64,000 nt of DNA, from assembly GCF_003308995.1 (NCBI RefSeq), contig NZ_QFFJ01000001.1:310001-374000 (forward strand). The letters are read 5' to 3'. This document shows, one piece after another, positions 17,301 through 26,779 of this stretch. Numbering within the stretch: position 1 is the stretch's first letter; every line of letters begins with the position of its first letter. A program made the translations under genes and the position numbers. This DNA comes from Chitinophaga flava (GTDB lineage Bacteria; Bacteroidota; Bacteroidia; Chitinophagales; Chitinophagaceae). The notes under the pieces were generated by a model. It saw only the letters and a program-made list of their open reading frames with translations, searched no databases and was not told the DNA's origin.

Positions 17301-17635
17301 TGTCTTTTAATGGCGTTCCTGGTTAAATAACCCTATGGTTAAAATTATTGAATCAGACAGAGAAAAAATTGTCCATTCTGGCTTTTTTTAATGCAAATTG
17401 TTAGTAACATTGGGGGTAAATCGACTGGAAAAATTACATCAGCAGAACAAGAATTTAAGTCTTCACGTTATAGATCATTGGTTGTCAATCTTTAATTTTT
17501 TTTCTCAAAAAAACAAGGACGTTACGCTCAAAAAAAATTATATTGGTTGATAAGTATAATATCAACCGTACCCTGATAAGTCTTGTAAGGATAATGCTAC
17601 CCAAAAACGTCCCATGAAGTAACCAAAAACCGTGT
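17301..17635. other. AT-rich divergent intergenic region
   Basis: About 335 bp between the lipoprotein gene and the AraC-type gene. It holds one inverted repeat (17545-17567, listed separately) and several A/T tracts; I see no gene or clear consensus promoter in the rest. Confidence 0.5.
17545..17567. promoter_or_regulatory. Candidate operator upstream of the AraC-type regulator
   Basis: Perfect 8-nt arms GGTTGATA and TATCAACC with a 7-nt spacer, 69 nt before the regulator start. Size, symmetry and position fit a protein-binding site, possibly autoregulatory. AraC proteins often use direct repeats instead, so this is tentative. Confidence 0.4.
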
Positions 17636-18562
17636 ATGTCAAAATCCGCCAATCCTACCAAACAACAACTTGAACAACTTGCCCTGCAGGGACTTTCCTT
17701 TGCTGATGACCATGTAAGCGATGTTTTCAGCATCAAAGACGTGTCTGACCGCCTCGGAATCTCCTACTCCTACTTCTATCACAGCTTCGCAGACTATATG
17801 GGAGAACCCTTCTGGCATTACGTTAAACGTCATCGCCTCGAACTCTCTGCCGGTCTGCTCCGCCATAGTGGTCACTCCATCGGTGTTATTGCCGACCTTT
17901 GCGGCTATGCCACCACAGCGGCTTTCAGTAAAGCTTTCAAACAGCATTTTAAGGAGAGTCCTAAAGAGTTTCGCCGTATCGCGGAACTGCCCAACGAAAA
18001 AAGGACCATTCATATTATCGAAACTATCACCACCGTCGCCGGCACTGATATCTTTGGCAATTTCTTCCAATACGACCGCGGCGACAAAGTGCATCTGCCC
18101 GACAGTATGCTCTACTACTCCCTGCTCTCACGCGGCCAGAACCCTATCGGAGAAATGATTGCCAAAATGAACCAATACTACAGCATCTTCAGCAAAATAC
18201 TGGGACAGGTGGAAGTACCGCAAGCCAAAGTCATCACCGGCACTCTCGACTCCGTACCAGTAACCGACTACGAAAAAATCTCCATTTTCGCAGGTGTCAG
18301 CATTCCCCTCACAGCTATTGCCGCCCATCATCATATGGACAACACCTTTCCTTACCTGATGAAGAAACGTATCCCCGGAGGGCACTTCCTTCGGCTGCCG
18401 GTTCCCATGGACTTTGCTACCGCCGGGATCCCTATGTACAACTTCATTAACCAGAACTGCAAGGAAGGTAATTTCAAAATGAGCGGCAATCACTTTTTTA
18501 TGTCACTCAACGGCACACAAAGCTGTGAAATATACATTCCGTTATTACGTAAACACTACTGA
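17636..18562 (+). CDS. AraC-family transcriptional regulator with C-terminal GyrI-like domain
   Basis: The DNA-binding AraC domain is at the N-terminus (about residues 20-118): two helix-turn-helix units, SIKDVSDRLGISYSYFYHSF and SIGVIADLCGYATTAAFSKAF, and the family ending FKESPKEFRR. The remaining ~180 residues resemble a GyrI/AraE-binding small-molecule domain with the DSVPVTDY and IPGGHFLRLPVP strand pattern. This HTH-first, effector-last order matches SoxS/Rob-like regulators, which sense hydrophobic or toxic compounds. Its target is unknown; the nearest genes give no clue. ATG at 17636. Confidence 0.88.
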   Translation: MSKSANPTKQQLEQLALQGLSFADDHVSDVFSIKDVSDRLGISYSYFYHSFADYMGEPFWHYVKRHRLELSAGLLRHSGHSIGVIADLCGYATTAAFSKAFKQHFKESPKEFRRIAELPNEKRTIHIIETITTVAGTDIFGNFFQYDRGDKVHLPDSMLYYSLLSRGQNPIGEMIAKMNQYYSIFSKILGQVEVPQAKVITGTLDSVPVTDYEKISIFAGVSIPLTAIAAHHHMDNTFPYLMKKRIPGGHFLRLPVPMDFATAGIPMYNFINQNCKEGNFKMSGNHFFMSLNGTQSCEIYIPLLRKHY

Positions 18563-18610
18563 ATTGTAGTTGTGATTTTGATCATGCTAATGATGGACAT
18601 AACAAACAGA

Positions 18611-18670
18611 TATCAGCGAAGATTAAAAATGAAATGATCTTAAATCAGCCCCTGTTAATCTTCGCTGATA
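18611..18670. terminator. Long-looped inverted repeat between convergent genes
   Basis: Perfect 16-bp arms (18611-18626 and 18655-18670) enclose 28 nt. The position between the regulator and the convergent GH20-like gene suggests a bidirectional terminator, although the T-runs are weak and the loop is long. Confidence 0.55.
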
Positions 18671-18676
18671 ATCTTA

Positions 18677-19765
18677 TCATGGTTGCATCACAGCCCGGAA
18701 GCAGTTGGCACTGGTGTTTACCGTATCTTCCTGGGGTTTGCCCCGGCCATAAAATTCGTCAAGGAAATGGCCGGCATCTGACCAGATAGTTTGCATCATA
18801 CCCTGATAACGAGGTTTCATTTGAGCCGTAGCAGTGCTGCGGAAATCGTACATATCTTTCAGTTGCAGCAGCGCATTAGCCGGTTTACGCCAGGGACAGG
18901 TGATAACACTTAATCCTTTGGAAGCAAAATACACCGGTGTTTTATCAGGACGCTCGTAATGCCAGTCGCAGATCATAATATCTTTAGGCACCAGGTCTAT
19001 CGCGCGGTGTGTGTTGTTCATGCTGGCTTCCCATTCGCCCATGCCGGTTGTTTTACCGTCTAACAAACGATCTCCCCAGATCCAGAGCTGACGGCCTTTT
19101 CCGGCCAGGTGATTACGAATGGTCCACACTTCGCCGGCATATAGTTCAGCTTTATCGAGGCCACTGCAACGCGGACATTTGCTGTCACCGATATAAAATA
19201 CCTCGTCCATTCCCGCATGGAAGGCGGTGGCTTCAAATACCTCGCAGATCTCATCTACCAGTTCAAATACCACCTTGTGCACACCCGGATGCAACGGGCA
19301 ATAACTCTTGCAATACAAACCATCGGCATTGGGCCACTCATATTTGGCAGGCATTTTCACCCAGGGTGTTTCATCAAATTCGGGATACACTCTGAGCAGG
19401 TTCATAGTGGTAGTAGCCCACGACTGATGCCCCAACAGGTTGATCTGCGGGATCAGACGGATATGATGCTGCTTACAGACCTTCACCAGCTCTTTGACCT
19501 GAGCCTTGCTCAGTGCACCGGGATCTCTCAGCTCCGGATGAGAGGTATATTCATAGTTAAAATCCACCCTCAATACCAGGGTGTTGATGTTACGCGGGGC
19601 CAGCTCCTCGCTGATAAATTTAATAAACGGAGCCAGTACAGCCTGGGTAGGCGCTGCAATACAAAAGCCCCTTACCGGCAAGGTATCTTTGGGTTGCGCT
19701 TTTGTGTAATACGGGTACAGTACAACGCTGCATAACAGCAGCAGCATGGAAAATAGTTTTTTCAT
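18677..19765 (-). CDS. Secreted GH20-like (hexosaminidase-fold) protein
   Basis: Signal peptide (residues 1-23, ending TKA-Q), then a compact TIM-barrel-like domain. FHAGMDEVFYIG (Asp187-Glu188) aligns with the HxGGDE motif that holds the polarising Asp and acid/base Glu of GH20, and the neighbouring strands (LIPQINLLGHQSWA; QLWIWGDRLLD; MICDWHY) fit the same barrel. It lacks the N-terminal GH20b domain, and at ~362 aa it is shorter than classic hexosaminidases (500+). The substrate is therefore uncertain; N-acetylglucosamine or N-acetylgalactosamine glycosides are expected. ATG at 19765 (MKKLFSM) is chosen; an upstream extension to 19858 would spoil the signal peptide. Confidence 0.82.
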   Translation of the reverse strand: MKKLFSMLLLLCSVVLYPYYTKAQPKDTLPVRGFCIAAPTQAVLAPFIKFISEELAPRNINTLVLRVDFNYEYTSHPELRDPGALSKAQVKELVKVCKQHHIRLIPQINLLGHQSWATTTMNLLRVYPEFDETPWVKMPAKYEWPNADGLYCKSYCPLHPGVHKVVFELVDEICEVFEATAFHAGMDEVFYIGDSKCPRCSGLDKAELYAGEVWTIRNHLAGKGRQLWIWGDRLLDGKTTGMGEWEASMNNTHRAIDLVPKDIMICDWHYERPDKTPVYFASKGLSVITCPWRKPANALLQLKDMYDFRSTATAQMKPRYQGMMQTIWSDAGHFLDEFYGRGKPQEDTVNTSANCFRAVMQP

Positions 19766-19869
19766 AATGGGAAGTTTTCTAGCGGTCAACAAAATACCAA
19801 ATGAGAAGATTATAATGCAATGAAATCCAGCATTAGACAATTTTACATACAGAAACAACTGATTTTTAA

Positions 19870-19877
19870 TAAATTTG
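19870..19877 (+). promoter_or_regulatory. -7 promoter element for the AI-2E transporter gene
   Basis: TAAATTTG fits TAnnTTTG and lies 18 nt before the ATG at 19895. This supports that start over an in-frame upstream ATG at 19820, which would precede the promoter. Confidence 0.5.
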
Positions 19878-19894
19878 ACTTAAAAGAAAAATCC

Positions 19895-21040
19895 ATGACC
19901 GAGTTTAAGCTCCCCTTTAATGCGAGACTCACCTTTACCCTGTTGTCGCTTATTTTAATGGTATACATTGCGCATGTAGGCCGGGAAATCATTATCCCGC
20001 TGTTATTTGCCTTTCTTATATCCATCATGTTACTGCCTGTATCCCTTTTTCTGGAGAAGTATAAGTTTCCCAGAGGCCTCGCTGCTGCGCTGTCGGTACT
20101 ACTGTTTATAGTCGTGATAGTGCTGATAATGCTGTTGATGGGCACACAGATGCAGTCATTTATTGCCGACTTTCCCCAACTGGAAAAGAAGCTGATGTTT
20201 ACCGTCAATTCTTTGCAGGCGTGGATCGATGAAAAGTTTCATATCAGTTCCAATGCCCAGCTGAGCTATCTGCAGAAAGCTGCGCTAGGCACCCTGGGCA
20301 CAGCCACCAGTTTCATCAGCCAAACCTTTCTCTCCCTGTCTTCGCTGATCATCTTTATCGTTTTTGTACTGCTTTATTCTTTTTTTATACTGTTCTACCG
20401 CAAGCTGCTGGTCACCTTCCTGGTAAGGCTTTTCCATGAGAAACACCGGGAGACCCTGCTGGGCGTTGTAGCACGCACCCGGTTCATCATCAAAAGTTAT
20501 GTAGGCGGCCTCATGATAGAAATGGTAGTCGTGGCCATTCTCAATACGACTGTATTTCTGATACTGGGCATCAAATACGCTATCCTGTTAGGGGTAATGG
20601 CAGCCATTTTCAACATCATTCCCTACATCGGTATCTTTACCGCACTGATCATCAGTATGCTGGTAACCCTTACCACCGGCACACCTATCTCTGCCCTCCA
20701 GGTAGGCATCGCGCTGTTTCTTGTTCATCTGCTCGACAGTAACGTACTGCTGCCACGCATCGTAGGATCTAAAGTAAAGATCAATGCACTGGTTACCATC
20801 ATTGGTGTGGTACTGGGCAATATGTTATGGGGTATCCCTGGCATGTTCCTCGCCATCCCTATCATTGCCATTATCAAAATCGTTTGTGAGAGTGTGGACT
20901 ACATGAACCCCTGGGCCATTCTGCTGGGTGATGAACAAAAAGAAGTGGTCAAAAAAACCAGCGAAATAATAGACGACAAGATTCAGGAAAAGGAGAATGA
21001 CCAGGACCCGGGACAAGAAACTGTGACGAAGAATGATTAA
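19895..21040 (+). CDS. AI-2E family transporter (PerM/YdiK-like)
   Basis: Polytopic inner-membrane protein of 381 aa with about eight helices. It has the AI-2E family order: two N-terminal hairpin helices (LTFTLLSLILMVYIAHVGRE, then LLFAFLISIMLLPVSLFLEK), a charged periplasmic loop (QSFIADFPQLEKKL) and later GIKYAILLGVMAAIFNIIPYIG with the conserved N-x-I-P-Y. The C-terminus is a charged cytoplasmic tail (EKENDQDPGQE). Members export varied solutes and only some handle autoinducer-2; the substrate here is unknown. Its 3' end runs into a two-sided hairpin. Confidence 0.9.
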   Translation: MTEFKLPFNARLTFTLLSLILMVYIAHVGREIIIPLLFAFLISIMLLPVSLFLEKYKFPRGLAAALSVLLFIVVIVLIMLLMGTQMQSFIADFPQLEKKLMFTVNSLQAWIDEKFHISSNAQLSYLQKAALGTLGTATSFISQTFLSLSSLIIFIVFVLLYSFFILFYRKLLVTFLVRLFHEKHRETLLGVVARTRFIIKSYVGGLMIEMVVVAILNTTVFLILGIKYAILLGVMAAIFNIIPYIGIFTALIISMLVTLTTGTPISALQVGIALFLVHLLDSNVLLPRIVGSKVKINALVTIIGVVLGNMLWGIPGMFLAIPIIAIIKIVCESVDYMNPWAILLGDEQKEVVKKTSEIIDDKIQEKENDQDPGQETVTKND

Positions 21041-21143
21041 AAGTGATACCCCTGATATGTTTTGAACGATGATCATTTTGATCAATAAAATGCCCCTGAT
21101 ACGTTTGTATTTAACAAACTTATCAGGGGCATCACTTTTAATC
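21035..21143. terminator. Alternative-pairing bidirectional terminator
   Basis: The right arm (21121-21143) can pair with a distal arm at 21035-21057 (22 of 23 positions) or with a proximal one at 21091-21101 (11 bp, plus GTTTGT/ACAAAC inside). The two partners share the direct repeat CCCCTGATA. It lies between the convergent AI-2E gene and the RND pump gene, and the distal arm includes the AI-2E stop codon. Confidence 0.75.
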
Positions 21144-21161
21144 ATCTTTTATCACCGTTTA

Positions 21162-24100
21162 TTACTGCTCTGCCTTGCGTAACATTCTCCTGTACACCCA
21201 ATAAAAGACTATTGGGAAAATAAACAGGTTGAACATGGTATCTGTTATCAGACCACCGATTACCACACGGGCCAGCGGGCGGGCTGTTTCAGAACCGATG
21301 CCATGGCTCATGGCGGCAGGCAACAAACCGATGGCCGCCATCATGGCTGTCATGATTACCGGACGGATACGGGATTCCACCCCCTCCTGAATAGCTTTGG
21401 AGAGATTAAAATCCGAGTATTGATGCATGGTCCGGATATTCGATTTGAATTTCGTCAGCAGTATCACCCCGTTTTGCACACAGATACCAAACAACGCAAT
21501 GAAACCGATACCTGCAGAGATACTGAAGTTGATGCCGGTCAGCCACAACGAGAAGATACCTCCGATAATGGCGAAAGGCACGTTGTTTAATACCAGCAGA
21601 GAATCTTTTACTTTACCGAACAGGATAAACAGGAACAGGAAGATGAGGAACAGGCTGATTGGCACCACCTGTGTCAGCCTTTTGGTAGCACGTTCCTGGT
21701 TTTCAAAATCACCCGCCCACTCCAGGAAATATCCTTTAGGCAGTGCGATCTGTTCATGTACTTTATGCTGTGCTTCTGCTATCGTGCTTCCCAGGTCTCG
21801 GCCACGTACAGAGAACTTAATGGCTCCATAACGCTGGTGTTTGTCGCGATAGATCATACTTGGGCCAATGATATGGCTGATGTCTGCAATTTCTTTCAGC
21901 GGTATTTTATTGCCACGCAGTGTAGGGATGGTCAGATTGCCGATTGCCACCTCGTTTTCCCGGAAGCTCTCCGGATAACGAATACGCAGGTCGAAGTTTT
22001 TCTCTCCTTCGTAAATTTTGGTGGCGGCCTTTCCACCGATGGCCATTTCGATCACGGAGTTGGCATCTTCTGTGGTAACACCATAGAGTGCCATTTTCTG
22101 CTGATTCAGGTTAATCCTCAGCTCCGGCTGACCGATATTACGCATGATACCCAGATCTTCAATACCACTGACCGACTTCAGAATTTTCTCTATCTGTTCT
22201 TCATGTTTTTCTACCACTTTAAAATCATCTCCGAACAGTTTCACCACAATAGACCCTTTCACACCTGACACCGCTTCTTCCACATTGTCCATGATAGGCT
22301 GGGAGAAGTTGAGCGTTACACCGGGCTCTCCGTCCAGTTTGGCGTTCATACGGCGTATCAGTTCTTCTTTAGAGATACCGCTCTTCCACTCGTCCTGCGG
22401 ATAGATGTCTACGTGAAACTCTATGTTGTAAAAACCGGTAGCATCGGTACCATCATTGGGGCGGCCGGTTTGTGACATTACCTGTCTTACTTCCGGGAAG
22501 GTCAGTATCTTTTTACGCATTTCATCTGCCACTTTCACGGATTCTCCTAATGAAGTGCTTAGCGGACCAGTAGCGCGAATGTAGATGGCGCCTTCGTTCA
22601 GCTGCGGCAGGAACTCGGTACCCAGGAAACGGAAACAATAAAGTCCGATGGCCAGGATAACCAGCGAAATGGTAAATACCATCCTGCGATGATGGAAGGT
22701 ATAATTAAAGAAACGTAAGGTTGTACGGTGTACAAATTCCAGGAAAAAATTGTGTTTCTCTTTCACATCCTTACGTAACAGCACACTGGCCAGGGCGGGT
22801 ACCAATGTAAAGGTGAGGATCAGTGCACCCAGCAGGGCAAAACCGAGTGTCCAGGCCAGTGGCGAGAACATTTTACCTTCCACTTTTTCGAAGGTGAAGA
22901 TCGGAAGCAGGCCCGTAATGATGATCAGCTTGGCAAAGAAGATACCTTTACCATTTTCCATACAGGCTTTGCGGATCATACCCAGTTTACTGAGTTTATT
23001 GAACCGCTCCATGCCCACCTGATGGGCCTTCCGGTCGAGCATCACAAAGATGCCCTCCATCATTACCACGGCCCCGTCTATAATGATACCAAAGTCGATG
23101 GCACCCATAGAGAGCAGGTTGGCACTCATTCCCTTTAACTTCAGACAGATAAAGGCGAACAGCAATGCCAGCGGTATCACTACGGATACAATGATGGTTG
23201 TACGCCAGTCGGCCATGAAGATAAATACGATAACCGTTACAAAGATGATCCCTTCGATCATGTTGTGCAGTACCGTATGGGTAGAAAAGTCGATCAGATC
23301 TTCCCTGTTATAGAATGTTTTGATTTTTACATCGTCAGGCAGGATACGGCTGTTGAGCTCTTCGATTTTTTCTTTCAGTCCTACAATCACGTTGGCGGGG
23401 TTCTCCCCTTTACGCATCACCACGATACCTTCTACCATATCGTTATCATGGTCGCGGCCCACCTGACCCAGACGAGGCAATGCCGATACGGTCACTTCAG
23501 CCACGTCCTTTACCAGGATGGGCGTACCGCCGATATGGTCTACGATGATATTTTTGATTTCCTCAACATTGTTGAGTATCCCGATACCGCGCACCACATA
23601 GGCTTGCGCGTTTTTAACGATCACATCACCCCCTACGTTGATATTGCTTTTTGACAATGCCTGAAACATTTCCTGTGCGGTGATGCTGTACTGCACAGCT
23701 TTATCAGGGTTCATTGTCACCTGATAGATTTTCACTTCACCGCCGAAGCTCACGATATCAGCCACACCTGGTACTGCCAGCAGATTACGCTCTACCACCC
23801 AGTCCTGCAGTGTTTTCAGCTGCTCGATCGTCAGCTTGCTGCTTTCCAGGGTATAACGGTAGATCTCCCCTGTAGGCCCGTATGGTGGTTCAATTTCAGG
23901 ATCTACCCCATCGGGAAGGTTGGCCGATGCAAGGTTGTTGTTGATCTGTTGCCGGGCAAAAGTATCGTCTACATCATCTGCGAAGATCACTTTTATCACA
24001 GACAGCCCAAACAGGGAAGAGGAACGGATATGTGTTTTTTTCTGCGCCCGGTTCATCGCAATTTCGATGGGGCGTGTTACAAACTTCTCCACTTCTTCGG

Positions 24101-24281
24101 CGCTGCGACCCTGCCATTGGGTAATAATGGTCACGGTAGTGTTGGTCACGTCCGGGAAAGCGTCCACACCAATCTGTTTGAAGCTGATGTATCCCATGAC
24201 GGCCATGACGCCGGCAGCAAAGAAGATGAAGTATTTATTTTTAAGAGAAAAAGCAAGTATTTGCTTAATGAATTTGTTCAT
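21162..24281 (-). CDS. czcA: Heavy-metal efflux RND pump, CzcA/CusA family
   Basis: A 1039-aa inner-membrane proton/metal antiporter. The HME-RND signature DFGIIIDGAVVMME (Asp396, Asp402, Glu409) in helix 4 carries the proton relay. Two large periplasmic loops and twelve predicted helices are present, with the typical start NKYFIFFAAGVMAVMGYISF and TGRPNDGTDATGFYNIEF in the pore domain. The methionine that opens the Cu/Ag cluster of E. coli CusA (in PLEM) is replaced here by an aromatic context, which argues against a Cu(I) pump and for Zn/Co/Ni/Cd; this is inference. It is the last gene of the efflux locus, 17 nt after the adaptor stop. Confidence 0.93.
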   Translation of the reverse strand: MNKFIKQILAFSLKNKYFIFFAAGVMAVMGYISFKQIGVDAFPDVTNTTVTIITQWQGRSAEEVEKFVTRPIEIAMNRAQKKTHIRSSSLFGLSVIKVIFADDVDDTFARQQINNNLASANLPDGVDPEIEPPYGPTGEIYRYTLESSKLTIEQLKTLQDWVVERNLLAVPGVADIVSFGGEVKIYQVTMNPDKAVQYSITAQEMFQALSKSNINVGGDVIVKNAQAYVVRGIGILNNVEEIKNIIVDHIGGTPILVKDVAEVTVSALPRLGQVGRDHDNDMVEGIVVMRKGENPANVIVGLKEKIEELNSRILPDDVKIKTFYNREDLIDFSTHTVLHNMIEGIIFVTVIVFIFMADWRTTIIVSVVIPLALLFAFICLKLKGMSANLLSMGAIDFGIIIDGAVVMMEGIFVMLDRKAHQVGMERFNKLSKLGMIRKACMENGKGIFFAKLIIITGLLPIFTFEKVEGKMFSPLAWTLGFALLGALILTFTLVPALASVLLRKDVKEKHNFFLEFVHRTTLRFFNYTFHHRRMVFTISLVILAIGLYCFRFLGTEFLPQLNEGAIYIRATGPLSTSLGESVKVADEMRKKILTFPEVRQVMSQTGRPNDGTDATGFYNIEFHVDIYPQDEWKSGISKEELIRRMNAKLDGEPGVTLNFSQPIMDNVEEAVSGVKGSIVVKLFGDDFKVVEKHEEQIEKILKSVSGIEDLGIMRNIGQPELRINLNQQKMALYGVTTEDANSVIEMAIGGKAATKIYEGEKNFDLRIRYPESFRENEVAIGNLTIPTLRGNKIPLKEIADISHIIGPSMIYRDKHQRYGAIKFSVRGRDLGSTIAEAQHKVHEQIALPKGYFLEWAGDFENQERATKRLTQVVPISLFLIFLFLFILFGKVKDSLLVLNNVPFAIIGGIFSLWLTGINFSISAGIGFIALFGICVQNGVILLTKFKSNIRTMHQYSDFNLSKAIQEGVESRIRPVIMTAMMAAIGLLPAAMSHGIGSETARPLARVVIGGLITDTMFNLFIFPIVFYWVYRRMLRKAEQ

Positions 24282-24298
24282 AATGCTGGCCTTTAGGT

Positions 24299-25399
24299 TT
24301 ACTGCTGCTGATCGCTCAGTGTGTTATAAATAAATACCTGCCGTGAAGCGATGATACGGTCCCCTTCCTGTAATCCGGAGGCGACATAGGCCCGCCCTTC
24401 TACTGTTTTGGATACTTTAATCTCGCGGATTACTACGCCCGGCTTGGCGTTGGTCAGCACCAGCACATAATATTTGTCGTGGTCGAAAATAATACCCCGG
24501 GAAGAAATGCTTACCTGGTTGGAATCTGCATGGCGTTTGGCTTGTGCGCGAACAAACATTTCCGGTTTGAGTAAAAAGCCGGGATTGTCTACCACTACCC
24601 TGGCCTTCATCACTTTGGTTTCGGGGTCGAGCACATTATAGATCTTATCGATTCTGCCAGAAAACGTTTTATCGGGATAAGACAAAGTAGACATCTGTAC
24701 CGGATCGCCTTCCCGGATGCTGGAGATATCAGACTCAAAGACATTGATGACAGCCCATACATTGTTGAGATCGGCCACTGTAAAGATGGGGTCTGTGTTG
24801 TCGGGCCTCCATTGCATATTTTCCGCCGTTTTTTTACTGATTACAAATCCTGGTACCGGCGCTTTCACCGCATAGTTGGTCTGATGTCCGCCCCCATTGA
24901 TTGCTAATACGGCGCTGGATTTATTGTATGCAGCTTCTGCCTTGTCGTAGTTGCGTTTGGCTTCTTCATAGTCCTTCTGGGAGTTAAGTCCGCTTTTATA
25001 AAAAGACTCTGCTACTTCCATATTGCGTTTCGCAATAGCCATATCATTGCTATTGATACGCTGATCGGCTGTAAACCCGGCCATTTCAGGGCTTTTGATA
25101 ACAGCGAGCACCTGGCCTTTTTTTACAAAATCGCCGGAATGCACTTTTACATCTGTCACGATACCGCTGACCATCGGGAATATACGGGCGGTCTTATCTT
25201 CATTCTCACTGATCTTACCGGTCAGATAAATTTCGCTTTCCAGTGGCATAGCGGTGGCTGTATCCACCGCCAGGGTGCGGAGCAAAGAATCTGTCAGCGT
25301 CCACTGGGTGGACTTTTCAGGAATCTTTTTGCTGCCGCAGCTGGTGGTGAGTCCATAAACGGATATAATAAAAACAGCCGCAGGTATATAACGCTTCAT
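24299..25399 (-). CDS. czcB: RND efflux periplasmic adaptor (membrane-fusion protein) lipoprotein
   Basis: The lipobox LTTSC places the mature protein as a lipoprotein. The order is barrel-sandwich half (ISENEDKTARIFPMVSGIVTDVKVHSGD), a short alpha-hairpin (GLNSQKDYEEAKRNYDKAEAAYNK), second lipoyl half (VKAPVPGFVISKKTAENMQW), then beta-barrel and membrane-proximal domains. The adaptor joins the RND pump to TolC and, in CusB-type members, hands over metal. I use the ATG at 25399 because it gives a compact lipoprotein signal; ATG at 25411 is also possible. It is cotranscribed with the flanking tolC and czcA genes. Confidence 0.9.
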   Translation of the reverse strand: MKRYIPAAVFIISVYGLTTSCGSKKIPEKSTQWTLTDSLLRTLAVDTATAMPLESEIYLTGKISENEDKTARIFPMVSGIVTDVKVHSGDFVKKGQVLAVIKSPEMAGFTADQRINSNDMAIAKRNMEVAESFYKSGLNSQKDYEEAKRNYDKAEAAYNKSSAVLAINGGGHQTNYAVKAPVPGFVISKKTAENMQWRPDNTDPIFTVADLNNVWAVINVFESDISSIREGDPVQMSTLSYPDKTFSGRIDKIYNVLDPETKVMKARVVVDNPGFLLKPEMFVRAQAKRHADSNQVSISSRGIIFDHDKYYVLVLTNAKPGVVIREIKVSKTVEGRAYVASGLQEGDRIIASRQVFIYNTLSDQQQ

Positions 25400-25428
25400 A
25401 ATATTTTGCATGATTCAGGAATATTTTA

Positions 25429-26709
25429 TCAGAAATGGTAGATAGTGGAACCGGTAGCGAAGTTGATCTGCTCCAGTGCATTTAGTCGATTGTATTTGAG
25501 CTCGTTCATTTTGAGCACGTTGTTGCGATAAGCATCGTAGAGGTCGATGAACTCGAGCAGCCCGATGTAATGCAGTCCGTAGTTTTTCTCTACTTCATGC
25601 ATCAGGGCGGTGTATTCCTGTTCGAAGCCGGGATCAAATTCCTTCATCAGCTTATCTGTTTTCAGTGCCTGCTGAAGGCTGTTCATCACATCATGTTCCA
25701 GCTGATCCTGTGTACCGGTAAGTTGCAGCTTGCTGTTTTCCAGTGTGGCCTTTGCCATTTTGATATTGCCCTGGTTACGGTTAAAGATGGGCAATGGCAT
25801 AGATATATTGAGGCCGTTGTAATTTCTTTCGAAGTTACCCTGTTTATCGTAGGAGAATCCCATCTGTAAATCAGGGATAGCTAAAGACTTTTGCAGACGG
25901 AGATTAAGATTATTATACTGCACATTTTCCTGTGCTATTTTCAGATCGTAGCGGTTAGCGCGTGCGGTATCAAGCAGATTCTGGTAAGACAAGGCCTGAG
26001 CAGACACTTCCGGCATGGCTTCCGGCAGTTGCGGTTCTATGACTGTAGTGGCAGGTACGCGCATCAGCAATGCCAGATCCGACTGGGTTTGCTGGATATC
26101 ATTGGACAGTTCCAGTGCATCATGCTGCAGATCATACAACAATGATTTGATACGGATGATTTCTTTGGGAGCAATGTTCCCCATCGCCTTCTGTTGCTCA
26201 AACACCTTTACAATCTGCTGCAGGAAGGCAATCTGACGGCCAAAAGTCTGAAGGGATTGTTTTTTATAGTACAGATCAATGAAGTTATCATGGAGAGAGA
26301 AACGCAGTGTTCGTAACAAATCGAAGAACTGATACTCTGTCATTTTCACGTTGCTCTTTGCCAGTTTGATCGCATTATTGCGGTGGCCTGCAATTCTGAT
26401 CAGCTGCTGTACCTGGAGCGAATTCTCTCCATCGTAGCTGAAATCAAACAGTTTTTTGGAGGTGTGACTGTATAAAACATTTTCGAAAGTAACCTGTGGG
26501 TTGTCCCAAAGTTTGGCAGTGATAACTTCTGCTTTGGCCGCGTCTACATTAAATTTTTGGGCCAGCAGGGTGATATTTTTCTGAAGGAGTTGCTGTTCCG
26601 CCTCTGGTAGTGTCATTCTCAGGGTATCCGGTGTTTGCGCAAAAGCGCTGCTACACCACAGGATGCCCAACAGTACAGATAAGGCGTGTAATGCTAGTCT
26701 AGTCGTCAT
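25429..26709 (-). CDS. czcC: TolC-family outer-membrane efflux channel
   Basis: Signal peptide (ending AFA-Q) and two repeated helix-strand blocks typical of TolC/CusC/CzcC: LPEAEQQLLQKNITLLAQKF near the N-terminus and LLDTARANRYDLKIAQENVQYN in the middle. About 426 aa is in the family range. There is no lipobox Cys near the cleavage site, unlike many CusC proteins. The ATG at 26709 is used because the frame extension to 26730 begins with TTG. It forms the trans-outer-membrane exit for the RND pump encoded two genes downstream. Confidence 0.92.
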   Translation of the reverse strand: MTTRLALHALSVLLGILWCSSAFAQTPDTLRMTLPEAEQQLLQKNITLLAQKFNVDAAKAEVITAKLWDNPQVTFENVLYSHTSKKLFDFSYDGENSLQVQQLIRIAGHRNNAIKLAKSNVKMTEYQFFDLLRTLRFSLHDNFIDLYYKKQSLQTFGRQIAFLQQIVKVFEQQKAMGNIAPKEIIRIKSLLYDLQHDALELSNDIQQTQSDLALLMRVPATTVIEPQLPEAMPEVSAQALSYQNLLDTARANRYDLKIAQENVQYNNLNLRLQKSLAIPDLQMGFSYDKQGNFERNYNGLNISMPLPIFNRNQGNIKMAKATLENSKLQLTGTQDQLEHDVMNSLQQALKTDKLMKEFDPGFEQEYTALMHEVEKNYGLHYIGLLEFIDLYDAYRNNVLKMNELKYNRLNALEQINFATGSTIYHF

Positions 26710-26727
26710 ACAACATTTTTTTCGTTG

Positions 26728-26735
26728 CAAAGATG
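26728..26735 (-). promoter_or_regulatory. Near-consensus -7 element before tolC-like gene
   Basis: Read on the minus strand this is CATCTTTG, one base from TAnnTTTG, 18 nt before the ATG at 26709. It suggests the efflux genes have a promoter separate from the two-component genes, which end upstream at 26780. Confidence 0.4.
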
Positions 26736-26779
26736 GCGATAGGCTATTAAGCGGTAATTAGAATGAAGTTAAAACAAAA

